DNA of 46,500 bases, taken from NCBI GenBank assembly GCA_015060885.1, contig SUXO01000016.1:1-46500 (forward strand), in the 5' to 3' direction. The position numbers and the translations under genes were made by a program. The notes below the pieces were generated by a model. It ran no database searches, was not told the DNA's origin, and saw only the letters and a program-made list of their open reading frames with translations. This stretch comes from Bacteroidales bacterium (GTDB lineage: Bacteria; Bacteroidota; Bacteroidia; Bacteroidales; Bacteroidaceae). The first letter of the stretch is position 1, and each line of letters begins with the position of its first letter. Shown in pieces: positions 26,035 to 36,520 of the stretch.

Positions 26035-26967
26035 CTACTCCACATACAACCGCCCTTGCCAGGTATCGCGCTCACGCATACGTTTCTTCACCTTGTCAAC
26101 AAGTTCGTGGTTTTTAAGCCCCCAATCGGGAGCTATAAGAAGCTCTTTGGGCGACTGCGATGCAAAACGTTCGAGCACAAGACCGGGGCGTAAACGTTCA
26201 ACATAATCGACGACGGTTTCTATATAATCGTCAAGAGCAAAAAGGTGGAAATCACCGGAAAAGGCTGCATACTCTTCGGCCATACGGGTACCGCGTATCA
26301 GTTGCAGCTGGTGCATTTTAAGAGTTGTGAGCGGCAGTTTCGACAGTTCCGTTGCCTGTCGCATAATGTCGCGCCTCTCCTCCCCCGGCAAACCAAGTAT
26401 AATGTGCGCACCAACATATATTCCGCGGGCGGCAGTGCGTTGCACGGCATCGACAGCCGTAGCGTAATCGTGTCCGCGGTTAATGCGCAAGAGCGTCGCA
26501 TCGTCACAGCTCTCAATGCCATACTCCACAAGCAGAAATGTGCGGCGGGAGAGTTCTTCAAGGTAGTCGAGCAGTTTGTCGGGCATACAGTCGGGGCGCG
26601 TACCTATAACAATGCCCACACACCCCTCAACGGCAAGTGCCTCTTCGTAACGTTGCTGCAACACTTCGAGCGAGGCATAAGTATTGGTATATGCCTGGAA
26701 ATAGGCAAGGTATCGCATATGCGGATACTTGCGGGAAAAGAAGGAAATACCCTCACGCATCTGCTCGGCAACGCTTTTGTCGCGGTGGCAATAGGCGGGG
26801 TTGAAGGTACGGTTGTTGCAATATGTGCAACCGCCACGCCCTTTTGAACCATCGCGGTTGGGGCACGAGAAACCGCCGTCAAGGGTAATTTTCTGCACCT
26901 TGAAGGGGAAGTGGCTTTGCAGGAAAGCACCGAAATCGTTGTAATAAAAACGTTCAACTACACTCAT
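26035..26967 (-). CDS. TIGR01212-type radical SAM protein (YhcC-like)
   Basis: 310 residues from the ATG at 26967. The sequence CPNRDGSKGRGGCTYC supplies the Fe-S cysteines in the extended spacing of the YhcC family, in which the three cluster cysteines are not the usual CxxxCxxC. Downstream features are FQAYTNTYAS, VGIVIGTRPDC, EYGIESCDD and the LGLPGEER loop, all typical of elongator-like radical SAM barrels. The reaction is not known for this subfamily. A TTG at 26985 would lie upstream of the predicted transcript start, so the ATG is preferred. The mRNA is expected to be nearly leaderless. Confidence 0.9.
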   Translation of the reverse strand: MSVVERFYYNDFGAFLQSHFPFKVQKITLDGGFSCPNRDGSKGRGGCTYCNNRTFNPAYCHRDKSVAEQMREGISFFSRKYPHMRYLAYFQAYTNTYASLEVLQQRYEEALAVEGCVGIVIGTRPDCMPDKLLDYLEELSRRTFLLVEYGIESCDDATLLRINRGHDYATAVDAVQRTAARGIYVGAHIILGLPGEERRDIMRQATELSKLPLTTLKMHQLQLIRGTRMAEEYAAFSGDFHLFALDDYIETVVDYVERLRPGLVLERFASQSPKELLIAPDWGLKNHELVDKVKKRMRERDTWQGRLYVE

Positions 26968-26974
26968 AATATTG

Positions 26975-26982
26975 CAAAAGTA
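26975..26982 (-). promoter_or_regulatory. -7 box of the radical SAM gene
   Basis: The minus strand reads TACTTTTG, a perfect TAnnTTTG, ending only 7 nt before the ATG at 26967. The predicted transcript start is within a few bases of the ATG. No good -33 box is seen. Confidence 0.55.
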
Positions 26983-27037
26983 CAAAAAGGGAACGATTAT
27001 ATATCCCTTTTCGGGAGCTAATGTAAAAAAGATTGAC

Positions 27038-27045
27038 TATCTTCG
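27038..27045 (+). promoter_or_regulatory. -7 box of the S9 peptidase gene
   Basis: TATCTTCG at this position would give a leader of about 35-40 nt before the ATG at 27086. It diverges from the radical SAM promoter 60 bp away. The -33 region is weak. Confidence 0.45.
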
Positions 27046-27085
27046 TAACCATAAAACAAAAACATAGTAATTTAAAAGACACACG

Positions 27086-29290
27086 ATGAAAAAACTTCTC
27101 ACACTCATTATCACAGCATTTGTTGCCATCGCAATGCAGGCCGGCGACAAATTCAAGCTGACCGATGCGATGTACGGAGGTTACTGGCCGCAAACTTATG
27201 CTGCCATTCAACCAATGGCCGACGGCGAACACTTTGCGCGAATGAGCAACGACCGCACAATGATTCTTATGGGCTCGTTCAAAAACGGTGTAATTGTAGA
27301 CACCCTCTTCAACGCTGCAACAGCACGCGGTTTCGACAAGAAACACATCGACGGCTACCTCTTCTCGCCCGACGAAAGCCGCATACTCTTGCAGACAAGC
27401 ACCACAGGCATCTACCGTAACTCGTTCACTGCCGAGCATTACATATTCTCGCGCAAGAACAACAAGGCCGTGCCCCTTTCGGAAAATGGAGCACAACAGG
27501 TTCCCAAGTTCTCGCCCGACGGCACAATGATTGCCTTCGTGCGCAACAACAACCTTTTCCTTGTCAAGCTGCTCTTCGACAACAGCGAGTCGCAGATAAC
27601 CACCGATGGAGCAGCCGGCAAGATAATAAACGGAATACCCGACTGGGTTAACGAAGAGGAGTTTATGACCAACTGCTCGTATGATTTCAGTGCCGACAGC
27701 AAGGTTCTTGCCTATGTAAAATATGACGAGAGCGAGGTTATGATGTACGATATGCCAATGTACATACCCACAGGAAAACAGAACGTGGCGATGGAACCCT
27801 ATTGCGCACCTTACAGCTTCAAATACCCTGTTGCGGGAGCCGTAAACTCAAAAGTGACCGTACACTCGTTCGATATAAAGAGCCGCGTGACACGCACTCT
27901 TGACGTTCCCCTGCCCGAAGAGGGATACATTCCCCGCATTAAATTTACCAAAGACCCGGCAACGCTTGCGGTGCTCACACTAAACCGTCACCAGAGCGTG
28001 ATGGACATTTTTGCAGTAAACCCGCTTTCGGGAGTAAGCAAACGCATACTGCGCGAGGAGAGCGACACCTATCTCAACGAGCAGGTGTACGCCGGAATCG
28101 AGTTCCTCGACAACCACTTCATTCTCCATAGCGAGCGCAGCGGTTACAACCACCTATACCTCTATACCACAGGTGGCGAGTTTGTGCGCCCCATAACAGA
28201 AGGAGAATTTGAGGTAAAGAAATTCTACGGCTACGACAAGAAAAAGAACGAATATTACTATTTGAGCAATGCCGGCAGCCCTCTGCGCGACAACATATAC
28301 AAGACCAACAGCAAGGGTAAGACCACAAAACTCACCAATGGTGAAGGTACCAACAGCGCCGTGTTCAGCAGCACAATGAAATACTTCATAAACACCTTCT
28401 CGAACATAAACACACCACACATTGTAACAACCAACGACAATAGCGGCAAACGCATTGAGACACTCATTGACAACAGCAGCCTCAAAGAGCGTCTTGCAAA
28501 ATACGATATGCCCACAAAGGAGTTCTTCACATTTACAACAACCGATGGCGTGCAGCTCAACGGCTGGATGATTAAGCCTGCCGATTTCGATGCCGGCAAG
28601 AGATACCCCGTGGTAATGTTCCAGTACAGCGGCCCCTATTCGCAACAGGTCAACGACAGCTGGTACATCGGCAACTACGGCAATGCAATGTTTGAGAGCT
28701 ATATGGCAAGCGAAGGCTTTGTAATGGTATGTGTCGATGGTCGCGGAACAGGCGGTCGCGGAACAGAGTTCGGCAAGTGCACATACCTTAACATTGGAAA
28801 ATATGAGCCCAAAGACCAGGTTGAAACGGCAAAATATCTGGGCACACTACCCTATATTGACAAAGAGAACATAGGTATATGGGGTTGGAGCTTTGGCGGC
28901 TATAACACAATTATGTCAATGAGCCAGGACGAAGCTGTCTTCAAGGCCGGTGTTGCCGTTGCAGCACCCACCGACTGGCGTTTCTACGACACGGTGTATA
29001 CCGAACGCTATATGCGCACTCCCAAAGAGAACAAAGAGGGTTACGACAAGGGCTCGGCCATTGTAAATGCCGACAAGCTCAATGGCAAGCTGCTGCTCGT
29101 TCACGGAACTGCCGACGACAATGTGCATCTGCGTAATATGATACGCTACACACACGCACTTACACAGGCCAATAAAGAGTTCGAAATGGCACTCTACCCC
29201 GACAGCAATCATAGTATCTACTATGGCAGCAACACCCGTTTCCACCTCTTCACACGCATTGCAAAATTCTTCATTGAGAATTTGAAATAA
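27086..29290 (+). CDS. Secreted S9 family (DPP IV-type) serine peptidase
   Basis: 734 residues. A signal peptide (MKKLLTLIITAFVAIAMQAG) exports it to the periplasm or surface. Residues about 60-480 form the DPP IV N-terminal beta-propeller; the rest is the alpha/beta-hydrolase domain. The catalytic triad is Ser602 in WGWSFGGY, Asp677/678 in GTADDNVH and His709 in DSNHSIYY. DPP IV enzymes remove Xaa-Pro or Xaa-Ala dipeptides from peptide N-termini, useful to a gut bacterium living on peptides. The propeller contains a Glu-rich PDWVNEEEF segment like that which holds the substrate N-terminus in DPP IV. Monocistronic with a strong terminator. Confidence 0.94.
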   Translation: MKKLLTLIITAFVAIAMQAGDKFKLTDAMYGGYWPQTYAAIQPMADGEHFARMSNDRTMILMGSFKNGVIVDTLFNAATARGFDKKHIDGYLFSPDESRILLQTSTTGIYRNSFTAEHYIFSRKNNKAVPLSENGAQQVPKFSPDGTMIAFVRNNNLFLVKLLFDNSESQITTDGAAGKIINGIPDWVNEEEFMTNCSYDFSADSKVLAYVKYDESEVMMYDMPMYIPTGKQNVAMEPYCAPYSFKYPVAGAVNSKVTVHSFDIKSRVTRTLDVPLPEEGYIPRIKFTKDPATLAVLTLNRHQSVMDIFAVNPLSGVSKRILREESDTYLNEQVYAGIEFLDNHFILHSERSGYNHLYLYTTGGEFVRPITEGEFEVKKFYGYDKKKNEYYYLSNAGSPLRDNIYKTNSKGKTTKLTNGEGTNSAVFSSTMKYFINTFSNINTPHIVTTNDNSGKRIETLIDNSSLKERLAKYDMPTKEFFTFTTTDGVQLNGWMIKPADFDAGKRYPVVMFQYSGPYSQQVNDSWYIGNYGNAMFESYMASEGFVMVCVDGRGTGGRGTEFGKCTYLNIGKYEPKDQVETAKYLGTLPYIDKENIGIWGWSFGGYNTIMSMSQDEAVFKAGVAVAAPTDWRFYDTVYTERYMRTPKENKEGYDKGSAIVNADKLNGKLLLVHGTADDNVHLRNMIRYTHALTQANKEFEMALYPDSNHSIYYGSNTRFHLFTRIAKFFIENLK

Positions 29291-29307
29291 GAGATACGGT
29301 TATTTAC

Positions 29308-29349
29308 AAAAAACAGCAGCGTTGCACAATGGCAACGCTGCTGTTTTTT
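29308..29349. terminator. Bidirectional intrinsic terminator
   Basis: An 18-bp perfect stem (AAAAAACAGCAGCGTTGC and its complement) with a short loop lies between the convergent S9 peptidase and glycosyltransferase genes. Confidence 0.92.
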
Positions 29350-29368
29350 GTAGAAGAAATATATTTTT

Positions 29369-30181
29369 TTATCGTTTGGCAAATAAATCCTTCAACAATC
29401 TCTTGAATGTATATTTCAGCAACATCATATCGCGCTTCACAGGGCGGCAAGTCATAGCCTCGCATATCTTACGCTCAAACTTCGACTTATCGGCCGAAAG
29501 CATCCTGGCTTTTATACCGGCCGGCAAATATGAGTCGAGCACTTCGTTTCGCTCCTTTGCACACTGCTCTTCGTTGCTCGAAATGCCACCGCAATAAAAC
29601 TCGGCAACAACAACATCAATCATCGAATAGGAACAGCCGGCAACAGCCCACGATTCAAAGAAATGTTCCCAGTCCGACACAATCTTGTGCCCTTCATTGT
29701 AGGCACGTTTGCCAAACAACTCGCGCTTTATGAATGTCGCCTGGTGCGGAATGGAATTGTTCACGCAATAATAGACGGTCATAACAGCGGGTGGTATGTG
29801 AAGGAAAGGAGGCATAGCGTCGGTGTCGGGCACACGGCGCACAATTCCCATATAGTAATCGGCATCATCTATCTGCGCCGCTGCCTTTTCAAGAGCATCG
29901 TTGCTGTAAAATATATCGCCCGAATTGAGATATAGGATATATTTCCCTGTGGCAAGACGCGCACCTTTATTCATTGCATTGTACACGCCGCTGTCGCGTT
30001 CGCTCACCCATCGGTCTATTCTGCCCACGCCTGCGATATACTCTTTGCAGCCGTCGGTGGAACCGCCGTCTACAACCACAAATTCAAAATCGTTATATGT
30101 CTGCGACAGAACCGACTCGACCGTGCGTTTTAGCTCGGCAAGGTTGTTCAAGCAGACCGTTATGACTGAAATCTTGTTCAT
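29369..30181 (-). CDS. Family 2 glycosyltransferase
   Basis: 270 residues from the ATG at 30181. The GT-A fold start ISVITVCLNNLAELKRTVES, the VVDGGSTDG loop and a DSGVYNAMNKG segment are typical of GT2 enzymes that transfer sugars from nucleotide donors in capsule, LPS or exopolysaccharide synthesis. The metal-binding motif position reads LYLNSGD in place of DxD. No membrane helix is seen, but a basic C-terminus (RPVKRDMMLLKYTFKRLLK) could contact the membrane. It follows aspS by 23 bp and is probably cotranscribed. The acceptor cannot be inferred, because there is no surrounding polysaccharide cluster. Confidence 0.9.
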   Translation of the reverse strand: MNKISVITVCLNNLAELKRTVESVLSQTYNDFEFVVVDGGSTDGCKEYIAGVGRIDRWVSERDSGVYNAMNKGARLATGKYILYLNSGDIFYSNDALEKAAAQIDDADYYMGIVRRVPDTDAMPPFLHIPPAVMTVYYCVNNSIPHQATFIKRELFGKRAYNEGHKIVSDWEHFFESWAVAGCSYSMIDVVVAEFYCGGISSNEEQCAKERNEVLDSYLPAGIKARMLSADKSKFERKICEAMTCRPVKRDMMLLKYTFKRLLKDLFAKR

Positions 30182-30204
30182 ATATCGCAAATGCTGAAAA
30201 GTGA

Positions 30205-31962
30205 TTACTTCTTTATATCGACAAGGATGTTAAGCTCGTCGAGCTGTGCAGGCTCCAATACCGAGGGGGCATCTATCATTGTATCGCGGCCCGAATTGTT
30301 CTTGGGGAATGCGATACAGTCACGTATAGAGTCGAGGCCGGCGAAGAGGCTTACCCAGCGGTCGAGACCATAGGCAAGACCACCGTGAGGGGGCGCACCA
30401 TATTTGAATGCATCGAGCAACCAGCCGAACTGCTGCTGTGCACGTTCGGGAGTAAAGCCAAGCAGTTCGAACATCTTGTTCTGCAATTCACTGTCATATA
30501 TACGGATGGAACCTCCACCCACTTCAACACCGTTGATAACCATATCGTAAGCATTGGCGCGTACAGCACCCATATCGGTATCGAGCAAGGGAATATCTTC
30601 GGGCTTGGGCGATGTGAAGGGATGGTGCATTGCCATATAACGGCCCTCCTCTTCGCTATACTCGAACAATGGGAAGTCGACAACCCACAGGCACGAGAAC
30701 TTGTTCTTGTCGCGCAAGCCAAGCTGCTGCGCAACTTCAAGACGCAACTCGCACAACTGCTTGCGTGTCTTCATTGTATCATCGCCACTGAGAATGAGTA
30801 TAAGATCGCCGGGCTCGGCAGCAAAGGCAGCTTTCATCTGTTGCAGCACATCCTGCGAGTAGAACTTGTCGACACTCGACTTCACGGTACCGTCGGCCTC
30901 TACACGGGCATACACCATACCTTTTGCGCCAATCTGCGGGCGACGTACAAAGTCGGTAAGAGCATCCAACTGTTTGCGTGTATATGTCGCAGCACCCTTC
31001 GCACAGATACCGCCAATATATTCAGCACTGTCGAACACGCCGAAACCGTGCCCTTTCATAATATCCATAAGTTCCACGAACTTCATATCGAAACGTGTAT
31101 CAGGCTTGTCACTGCCATAATATTTCATAGCATCGTGCCAGGTGATACGGGGGAATGCTTCGGTGAGTTCTACACCACGTATTGTCTTGAAGAGGTGTTT
31201 TGCCATTCCCTCGAAAAGTGATATGACATCCTCCTGCTCCACAAAGCTCATTTCGCAGTCGATTTGTGTAAACTCGGGCTGACGGTCGGCACGTAAGTCC
31301 TCGTCGCGGAAACACTTCACAATTTGGAAATAACGGTCGAAGCCCGACACCATAAGCAGCTGCTTGAAGAGCTGCGGGCTCTGCGGGAGAGCATAGAACT
31401 GGCCGGGATTCATACGCGAAGGTACAACGAAATCACGGGCGCCTTCGGGTGTCGATGCTATGAGCATAGGTGTCTCAACCTCAATGAAGTTCATAGAATC
31501 TAGGTAACGGCGAACCTCCATAGTCATCTTGTGGCGCAATTCAAGATTGCTGCGCACAGCCTCGCGGCGAAGGTCGAGATAACGGTATTTCATACGTATA
31601 TCATCGCCGCCATCAGTGTTGTTCTCTATTGTAAAGGGAGGCGTTGCAGCCTCGTTAAGGATATTGAGCTCACTTACAATAATCTCAATATCACCGGTGG
31701 GAATGTTTGAGTTCTTGCTCTGTCGCTCGCTCACGACACCGGTAGCCTGAATAACATATTCACGGCCCAGATGCGAAGCCTTCTCACATAGTTCGGCATT
31801 GGCATCCTCGCTGAACACGAGCTGTGTTATACCATAGCGGTCGCGCAAATCGACAAAGGTCATACCGCCCATTTTGCGTGCACGTTGCACCCAACCGCTC
31901 AAAGTCACTTTCTCATTTACATCGGACAAACGAAGTTCGCCACAGGTTTTTGTACGGAACAT
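30205..31962 (-). CDS. aspS: Aspartyl-tRNA synthetase
   Basis: 585 residues from the ATG at 31962 ([11 protein letters not shown]), the usual bacterial AspRS length. An OB-fold anticodon-binding domain covers residues 1-100 ([15 protein letters not shown]). Class II motif 2 is [18 protein letters not shown], and motif 3 is [10 protein letters not shown] near the end; the bacterial GAD insertion lies between. It charges tRNA-Asp, possibly also tRNA-Asn in organisms lacking AsnRS. An ATG at 31989 would add nine residues and lies only 8 nt after a TATTTTCG box (31998-32005), so a near-leaderless longer form cannot be excluded. Confidence 0.97.
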   Translation of the reverse strand: MFRTKTCGELRLSDVNEKVTLSGWVQRARKMGGMTFVDLRDRYGITQLVFSEDANAELCEKASHLGREYVIQATGVVSERQSKNSNIPTGDIEIIVSELNILNEAATPPFTIENNTDGGDDIRMKYRYLDLRREAVRSNLELRHKMTMEVRRYLDSMNFIEVETPMLIASTPEGARDFVVPSRMNPGQFYALPQSPQLFKQLLMVSGFDRYFQIVKCFRDEDLRADRQPEFTQIDCEMSFVEQEDVISLFEGMAKHLFKTIRGVELTEAFPRITWHDAMKYYGSDKPDTRFDMKFVELMDIMKGHGFGVFDSAEYIGGICAKGAATYTRKQLDALTDFVRRPQIGAKGMVYARVEADGTVKSSVDKFYSQDVLQQMKAAFAAEPGDLILILSGDDTMKTRKQLCELRLEVAQQLGLRDKNKFSCLWVVDFPLFEYSEEEGRYMAMHHPFTSPKPEDIPLLDTDMGAVRANAYDMVINGVEVGGGSIRIYDSELQNKMFELLGFTPERAQQQFGWLLDAFKYGAPPHGGLAYGLDRWVSLFAGLDSIRDCIAFPKNNSGRDTMIDAPSVLEPAQLDELNILVDIKK

Positions 31963-31997
31963 TTTATATTGCTTTATTTGATTATACATTTAATTTG

Positions 31998-32005
31998 CGA
32001 AAATA
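31998..32005 (-). promoter_or_regulatory. -7 box of aspS
   Basis: The minus strand reads TATTTTCG. The transcript start would be near 31990, giving a leader of about 28 nt before the preferred ATG at 31962. The -33 match is weak. Confidence 0.45.
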
Positions 32006-32079
32006 ATCAAAAAAAACGGGAATTACCTTTAAGAAACGGTTTAAATTTAGTTCTCGCACTCTTTTATCACTTTTTACAG

Positions 32080-32118
32080 AAAAAACAAGCGGCTATGCCT
32101 TTCATTCCGCACAGCCGC
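32080..32118 (-). terminator. Terminator of the esterase-hemolysin III unit
   Basis: On the minus strand GCGGCTGTGC pairs with GCATAGCCGC (one G-U), followed by TTGTTTTTT. It lies just after the hemolysin III stop. Confidence 0.82.
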
Positions 32119-32128
32119 CCGATAATAT

Positions 32129-32788
32129 TCATCGCGTAAGCACTTCCCACACAGCCATCATATGGCATAGCGTTCCCAGCAGAACAAAGAAGTGGAACAC
32201 CGCATGCACATATTTGACTTTGTGGAAACTGTAAAAGACTGCACCCGTTATGTAGGCAACACCCTCACCCAATACCCACAGGAAAACAGCGAGAGGAACC
32301 GCCTCCCAAAACTGTTTCATAGCAACAACAATGGTAAGCCCCATAAGTACAAAACATACAGTTTCTATCTTGTTATGCTTTTTAAGCCCGCAGAAACTCA
32401 CAATGGTTCCGGCAATGGCACATAGCCAGCAGAAGATGAAAATGCCCCACCCCCAATAGCCGACATCGCGCAACGCAATGAGCATCAGCGGGGAATAGCT
32501 ACCCGCAATGTGCCAATAGATTGCCGAGTGGTCGAGCTTGCGCAAACGGCGTTTCCAGGGTGATGAGGGGGAGCAGGCGTGATAGGATGTCGAAAAGATA
32601 TAAGAACTCAACATTCCGAATATGTATAGCCAAAGGCTGGCCATTCCCCAACCATCGAGCCCCGTTTCATTGCCTTTTGCAATGAAGAGCGCACCTACAA
32701 TAATTCCGCCAACAATACCTGCCGCGTGGGATATTGCATTTATTCTCTCCTCCTCTTTTGTATATCGCTTGTCTTTATCGGTATGCAT
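32129..32788 (-). CDS. Hemolysin III family (YqfA/PAQR) membrane protein
   Basis: 219 residues with seven predicted membrane helices, the usual HlyIII/PAQR layout. The family metal-site residues are visible: a Ser/His cluster in IFSTSYHACS near the end of helix 2, an Asp in KLDHSAIYWHIAGSYSP, and the C-terminal histidines in YVHAVFHFFVLLGTLCH. These suggest a membrane-embedded zinc-dependent hydrolase related to ceramidase-like enzymes. The haemolysin name reflects early assays, and a role in membrane lipid homeostasis is more likely. It follows the esterase gene by 54 bp and is probably cotranscribed with it. Confidence 0.92.
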   Translation of the reverse strand: MHTDKDKRYTKEEERINAISHAAGIVGGIIVGALFIAKGNETGLDGWGMASLWLYIFGMLSSYIFSTSYHACSPSSPWKRRLRKLDHSAIYWHIAGSYSPLMLIALRDVGYWGWGIFIFCWLCAIAGTIVSFCGLKKHNKIETVCFVLMGLTIVVAMKQFWEAVPLAVFLWVLGEGVAYITGAVFYSFHKVKYVHAVFHFFVLLGTLCHMMAVWEVLTR

Positions 32789-32842
32789 AGTGTTTCGAGT
32801 TTTTTACCATTTATAGATGTTCTTGCTTGATTACATTAGCTG

Positions 32843-33676
32843 TTATTCTCCAAACCCATCGCTGATATAAGGCAGTGCAATATAAAGTGCCTGCTGCCAA
32901 TATTGCCAGGTATGTCCGCCATCACGCACGCGCAATTGATAAGGTATACGTTGTTTACGCATAGCTTTTATAAAATCCATATTATTGTCGAACAGGAAAT
33001 CATCGTCACCTACATCAATGAACCAACGTACCGAGGCTATGCCGTCGCGCATTTTTTCACCGGCATTCTCCACAATGGTTATATTGTTATGCTCAACAAC
33101 ACTTTCTATAAAAAGACGACGACGTATATCGGGGTCATTGCTTATCCAACTATTCTCGACCATTCCTGCAAGAGCACTCATTGCATAGGCCGATGAGAAC
33201 ATTCCGCTATGACGCAAAGCATAGCCTATGGTACCGCCACCTCCCATTGAGAGACCGGCGACAGCGCGGTAATTGCGACCGCTTTTTATGCGGTAATTAT
33301 TTTCTATATATGGAATAAGTTCATCGAAAAAGAAATCCTCGTACCGCCAACCCTCACGGTTGAAATAACCGTCGTGAGTCGTACCGGCATCGGGCATTAC
33401 AATAACCATCTCTTTTGCATTGCCGCTTTTAAAAATCTCCGTGGCTATGTTTTTTATATTGCCTCTGTCGCGCCAGGCTGTATGGTTGTCGGTAAGACCG
33501 TGCAGAAGATAAAGAACCGGATATTGCTCACCACCATCGGCATAACCCTGTGGGAGATATATGCAATAGTTTTTCTTGCAACCGAGAATTTTGCTCTCAA
33601 TGCTTTTCTCCATGACACATTGCGCGTTACATATTATGCTCACCAGCAGAAGCAGTGGGAAGATTGTCTTTTTCAT
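32843..33676 (-). CDS. Secreted esterase (esterase D/PF00756 family)
   Basis: 277 residues with a Sec signal peptide (MKKTIFPLLLLVSIICNAQ). The alpha/beta-hydrolase body has YPVLYLLHGLTDNHTAW (oxyanion region), the nucleophile elbow GLSMGGGG, the acid in FIDVGDDDFL and the base in GGHTWQYW. Family members hydrolyse feruloyl or acetyl groups on plant polysaccharides, trehalose mycolates or S-formylglutathione; the signal peptide and a gut lifestyle favour a carbohydrate-ester or small-ester substrate, which is inference. A cysteine follows NAQ directly, but the lipobox is imperfect. No good promoter was recognised in the 195 bp upstream. Confidence 0.88.
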   Translation of the reverse strand: MKKTIFPLLLLVSIICNAQCVMEKSIESKILGCKKNYCIYLPQGYADGGEQYPVLYLLHGLTDNHTAWRDRGNIKNIATEIFKSGNAKEMVIVMPDAGTTHDGYFNREGWRYEDFFFDELIPYIENNYRIKSGRNYRAVAGLSMGGGGTIGYALRHSGMFSSAYAMSALAGMVENSWISNDPDIRRRLFIESVVEHNNITIVENAGEKMRDGIASVRWFIDVGDDDFLFDNNMDFIKAMRKQRIPYQLRVRDGGHTWQYWQQALYIALPYISDGFGE

Positions 33677-33870
33677 ATATGTTTCCCGTTTTATGCGAGT
33701 TATAGAATCCGTTTATTAATTGCCCCATAAAAGGAATTGCGTGCAAATTGCATAAGAATTTTACACATTGCAAATACTTTTGTGCAAAATAAATTAAAAA
33801 AATTGACTGCACCACCGGCCTACGGTTAAATTTCCGAAAGATTATTCTTTTTTAACTACTATAAAACATA

Positions 33871-33905
33871 AAAAACACAGCCCGGGAGATTTCTCCCGGG
33901 CTGTG
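33871..33905 (-). terminator. Terminator of the glycogen operon
   Basis: A perfect 14-bp GC-rich stem (CACAGCCCGGGAGA and its complement) with a two-base loop is followed by TTTTTTA on the minus strand, just after the glycogen phosphorylase stop. Confidence 0.92.
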
Positions 33906-33933
33906 CCGTTTTATTTATATGTGTATTCCTTTA

Positions 33934-36498
33934 TTAAGCGAACCACTTAACGTATGCAAATGACTGGCGATGAGCAAGTTCCTCGTTCTTGGGGAACATA
34001 CGGAATGCCACTTTGAATGCACCTGCATTACCGGGAGCTACATTAGCGTGGAAAGTAAAGATGTTACCCTCGCGCTTTGTAACCTCCAAAGGATATACTG
34101 CAAAGATTTCTTCGCGACCGTTAGCATCGGGAGCAAGTACAACGAGCTCAATACCAACTGCATTGTCCAAGCCCTTCTCGTCAACCTTGATTGTTATGTC
34201 ATAGTTGGCACCGGCAGCCATATTGCCTGTCAAGAAATCGTTCTCGCTCTCAACAGAAAGAACCTCAATTGCGTGCCATTTTGCAGCAACAGCCTCTTTC
34301 CAAGCAGCAAGTTCACGTGCAACCTTTGAATCGTTGGCAACCAGACGGTGATAACGCTGGGCCTGCTTGCAGTAGAATTTGCTGTAATAGTCGTCGAGCT
34401 GACGTTTCATTGTGAAGTGAGGAGCAATCTGCGAGATTGAACGCTTGATGCACTCAACCCACTCGTCTGAATACTCCTTCTTGCCACGGTTGTAGTACAA
34501 GGGAAGGATTTCGTTCTCCAAGAGAGAGTAGATTGTTGCGGCATCGAGCTGGTCCTGGAACTCCTGATTCTGGTATGTACGCTGCTCTTTCAAAGCCCAA
34601 CCTGCACCGGGTTTGTAACCCTCGCACCACCAACCGTCGAGTACCGAGAAGTTGAGGACACCGTTCATAAGAGCCTTCTCGCCCGATGTACCTGATGCTT
34701 CGAGAGGACGTGTAGGAGTATTCATCCAGATATCCACACCCGAAACGAGCAATTTAGCCAAGTCCATATCGTAGTTTTCGAGGAAGATAATCTTGCCGAT
34801 GAACTCGGGACGACGTGAAACCTCGATGATACGTTTGATAAGACCCTGACCTGCACCATCGTGGGGGTGAGCCTTACCTGCAAAGAGGAACTGGATGGGA
34901 CGCTCGGGGTTGTTCAGCAATTTTGCCAAACGGTCGAGGTCGGTAAAGAGAAGGTGTGCACGCTTGTATGTTGCGAAACGACGGGCAAAACCGATAACGA
35001 GTGCATCGGGGTTGATTTTGTTTACAACATCAACAATGCGCATAGGATCGCCCTGGTTCTTCAACCAATCCTCCTTGAATGCCTTGCGGATATAATCGAT
35101 AAGTTTCTTTTTGCGTGTAACACGTGTCTTCCAGATAACATCGTTAGACACCTTGTCGATTGCGTGCCAGATTGACTCGTTCGACTGGTCGCCGATGAAT
35201 GAAGGATCGAAGTTCTTCTTGTAGAGCTCGTCCCATTCAGGAGCAACCCAAGTGGGATAGTGAACGCCATTGGTTACATAACCAACGTGGTTCTCCGAGG
35301 GATAGTAGCCCTTCCAGATACCTGCGAACATAGATTTTGAAACGGCACCGTGCAGACGGCTCACACCGTTGATCTCCTGGCAAGTGTTGCAAGCGAAGAT
35401 TGACATACAAAAACGCTCGTTCTTGTCACCTGCGTTCTCACGGCCGAGGTTCATAAGGTCGTCCCAAGTGATATTGAGCTGGCTTGCATAGCCACGCATA
35501 TACTTGCCGAAGAGTCCCTCGTCGAAGTAGTCGTGACCTGCGGGCACGGGTGTGTGTACAGTGTAAAGGCTGCTTGCACGTACAATCTCCAATGCCTCCT
35601 CATATGTATAACCGCTCTTGATATACTGTGTCAAACGATAGAGGTTGCAGAGAGCTGCATGACCTTCGTTGCAGTGATAGATATCTTTCTTGATACCAAG
35701 TTTCTCCAAAGCTATCATACCACCGATACCGAGAAGAATCTCCTGTTTCAAGCGGTTTTCCCAATCACCACCATAGAGTTTGTGAGTAATGGGACGGTCG
35801 TACTCGCTGTTGGCCTCGAAGTCGGTATCCAAGAGATAGAGGGCTACACGGCCTACGTTTACTCTCCACACGTTAGCGTGTACATAGTAGTCGATGTAGG
35901 GAACCTGAATAACCATAGGAGTTACACCGTCGGCCTCGTAAACACGTTCGAGGGGGAGCTGGTTGAAGTTCTGTGCCTCGTAGTTCGCAATCTGCGCACC
36001 GTCCATTGACAAAGACTGTGTGAAGTAGCCGTAACGATACAGGAAACCTACGGCACACATATCAACGTTAGAGTCAGAAGCCTCCTTCAAATAGTCACCG
36101 GCCAAGATACCGAGACCGCCTGAATAGATTTTGAGAACGCTTGTCAAACCGTACTCCATACAGAAGTATGCTACCGAAGGACGGTTAGCATCGGGCTTGA
36201 CATCCATATATTTACGGAAATTGGCATATACCTTGTTCAATTTGTCGAGAATAGCCTTATCCTTTGCAAGTTCGTCGAGTTTCTCAACGCCCAATTTTTC
36301 GAGCAACAATACGGGGTTGCCTACGCACTCCTCATAAAGTTTTGCATCGAGCATAGTAAAAAGCTCGCGTGCCTCCTCGTTCCACACCCACCAAAGGTTG
36401 TGGGCAATCTCTTCGAGGGGTTTAAGAGTCTCAGGAATATAAGACTTTACATTAACAGTTTTCCAACCGGGTTGGTTTGTGTTACTAATAGCTATCAT
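33934..36498 (-). CDS. glgP: Alpha-glucan (glycogen) phosphorylase
   Basis: 854 residues, the TIGR02094-type bacterial/archaeal phosphorylase, which differs from the E. coli GlgP type. The N-terminus carries the [17 protein letters not shown] segment (DUF3417). Core features are [20 protein letters not shown], the EGHAALCN segment, [12 protein letters not shown] and the pyridoxal-phosphate motif [17 protein letters not shown] with its lysine. It releases glucose 1-phosphate from alpha-1,4-glucan ends. The last 130 residues form an extra domain after the catalytic core. It follows the glycogen synthase gene by 22 bp, so synthesis and breakdown are cotranscribed and control must be largely after transcription. 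Confidence 0.95.
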   Translation of the reverse strand: MIAISNTNQPGWKTVNVKSYIPETLKPLEEIAHNLWWVWNEEARELFTMLDAKLYEECVGNPVLLLEKLGVEKLDELAKDKAILDKLNKVYANFRKYMDVKPDANRPSVAYFCMEYGLTSVLKIYSGGLGILAGDYLKEASDSNVDMCAVGFLYRYGYFTQSLSMDGAQIANYEAQNFNQLPLERVYEADGVTPMVIQVPYIDYYVHANVWRVNVGRVALYLLDTDFEANSEYDRPITHKLYGGDWENRLKQEILLGIGGMIALEKLGIKKDIYHCNEGHAALCNLYRLTQYIKSGYTYEEALEIVRASSLYTVHTPVPAGHDYFDEGLFGKYMRGYASQLNITWDDLMNLGRENAGDKNERFCMSIFACNTCQEINGVSRLHGAVSKSMFAGIWKGYYPSENHVGYVTNGVHYPTWVAPEWDELYKKNFDPSFIGDQSNESIWHAIDKVSNDVIWKTRVTRKKKLIDYIRKAFKEDWLKNQGDPMRIVDVVNKINPDALVIGFARRFATYKRAHLLFTDLDRLAKLLNNPERPIQFLFAGKAHPHDGAGQGLIKRIIEVSRRPEFIGKIIFLENYDMDLAKLLVSGVDIWMNTPTRPLEASGTSGEKALMNGVLNFSVLDGWWCEGYKPGAGWALKEQRTYQNQEFQDQLDAATIYSLLENEILPLYYNRGKKEYSDEWVECIKRSISQIAPHFTMKRQLDDYYSKFYCKQAQRYHRLVANDSKVARELAAWKEAVAAKWHAIEVLSVESENDFLTGNMAAGANYDITIKVDEKGLDNAVGIELVVLAPDANGREEIFAVYPLEVTKREGNIFTFHANVAPGNAGAFKVAFRMFPKNEELAHRQSFAYVKWFA

Positions 36499-36520
36499 AT
36501 TTTCTTAATTAAATGTTTAT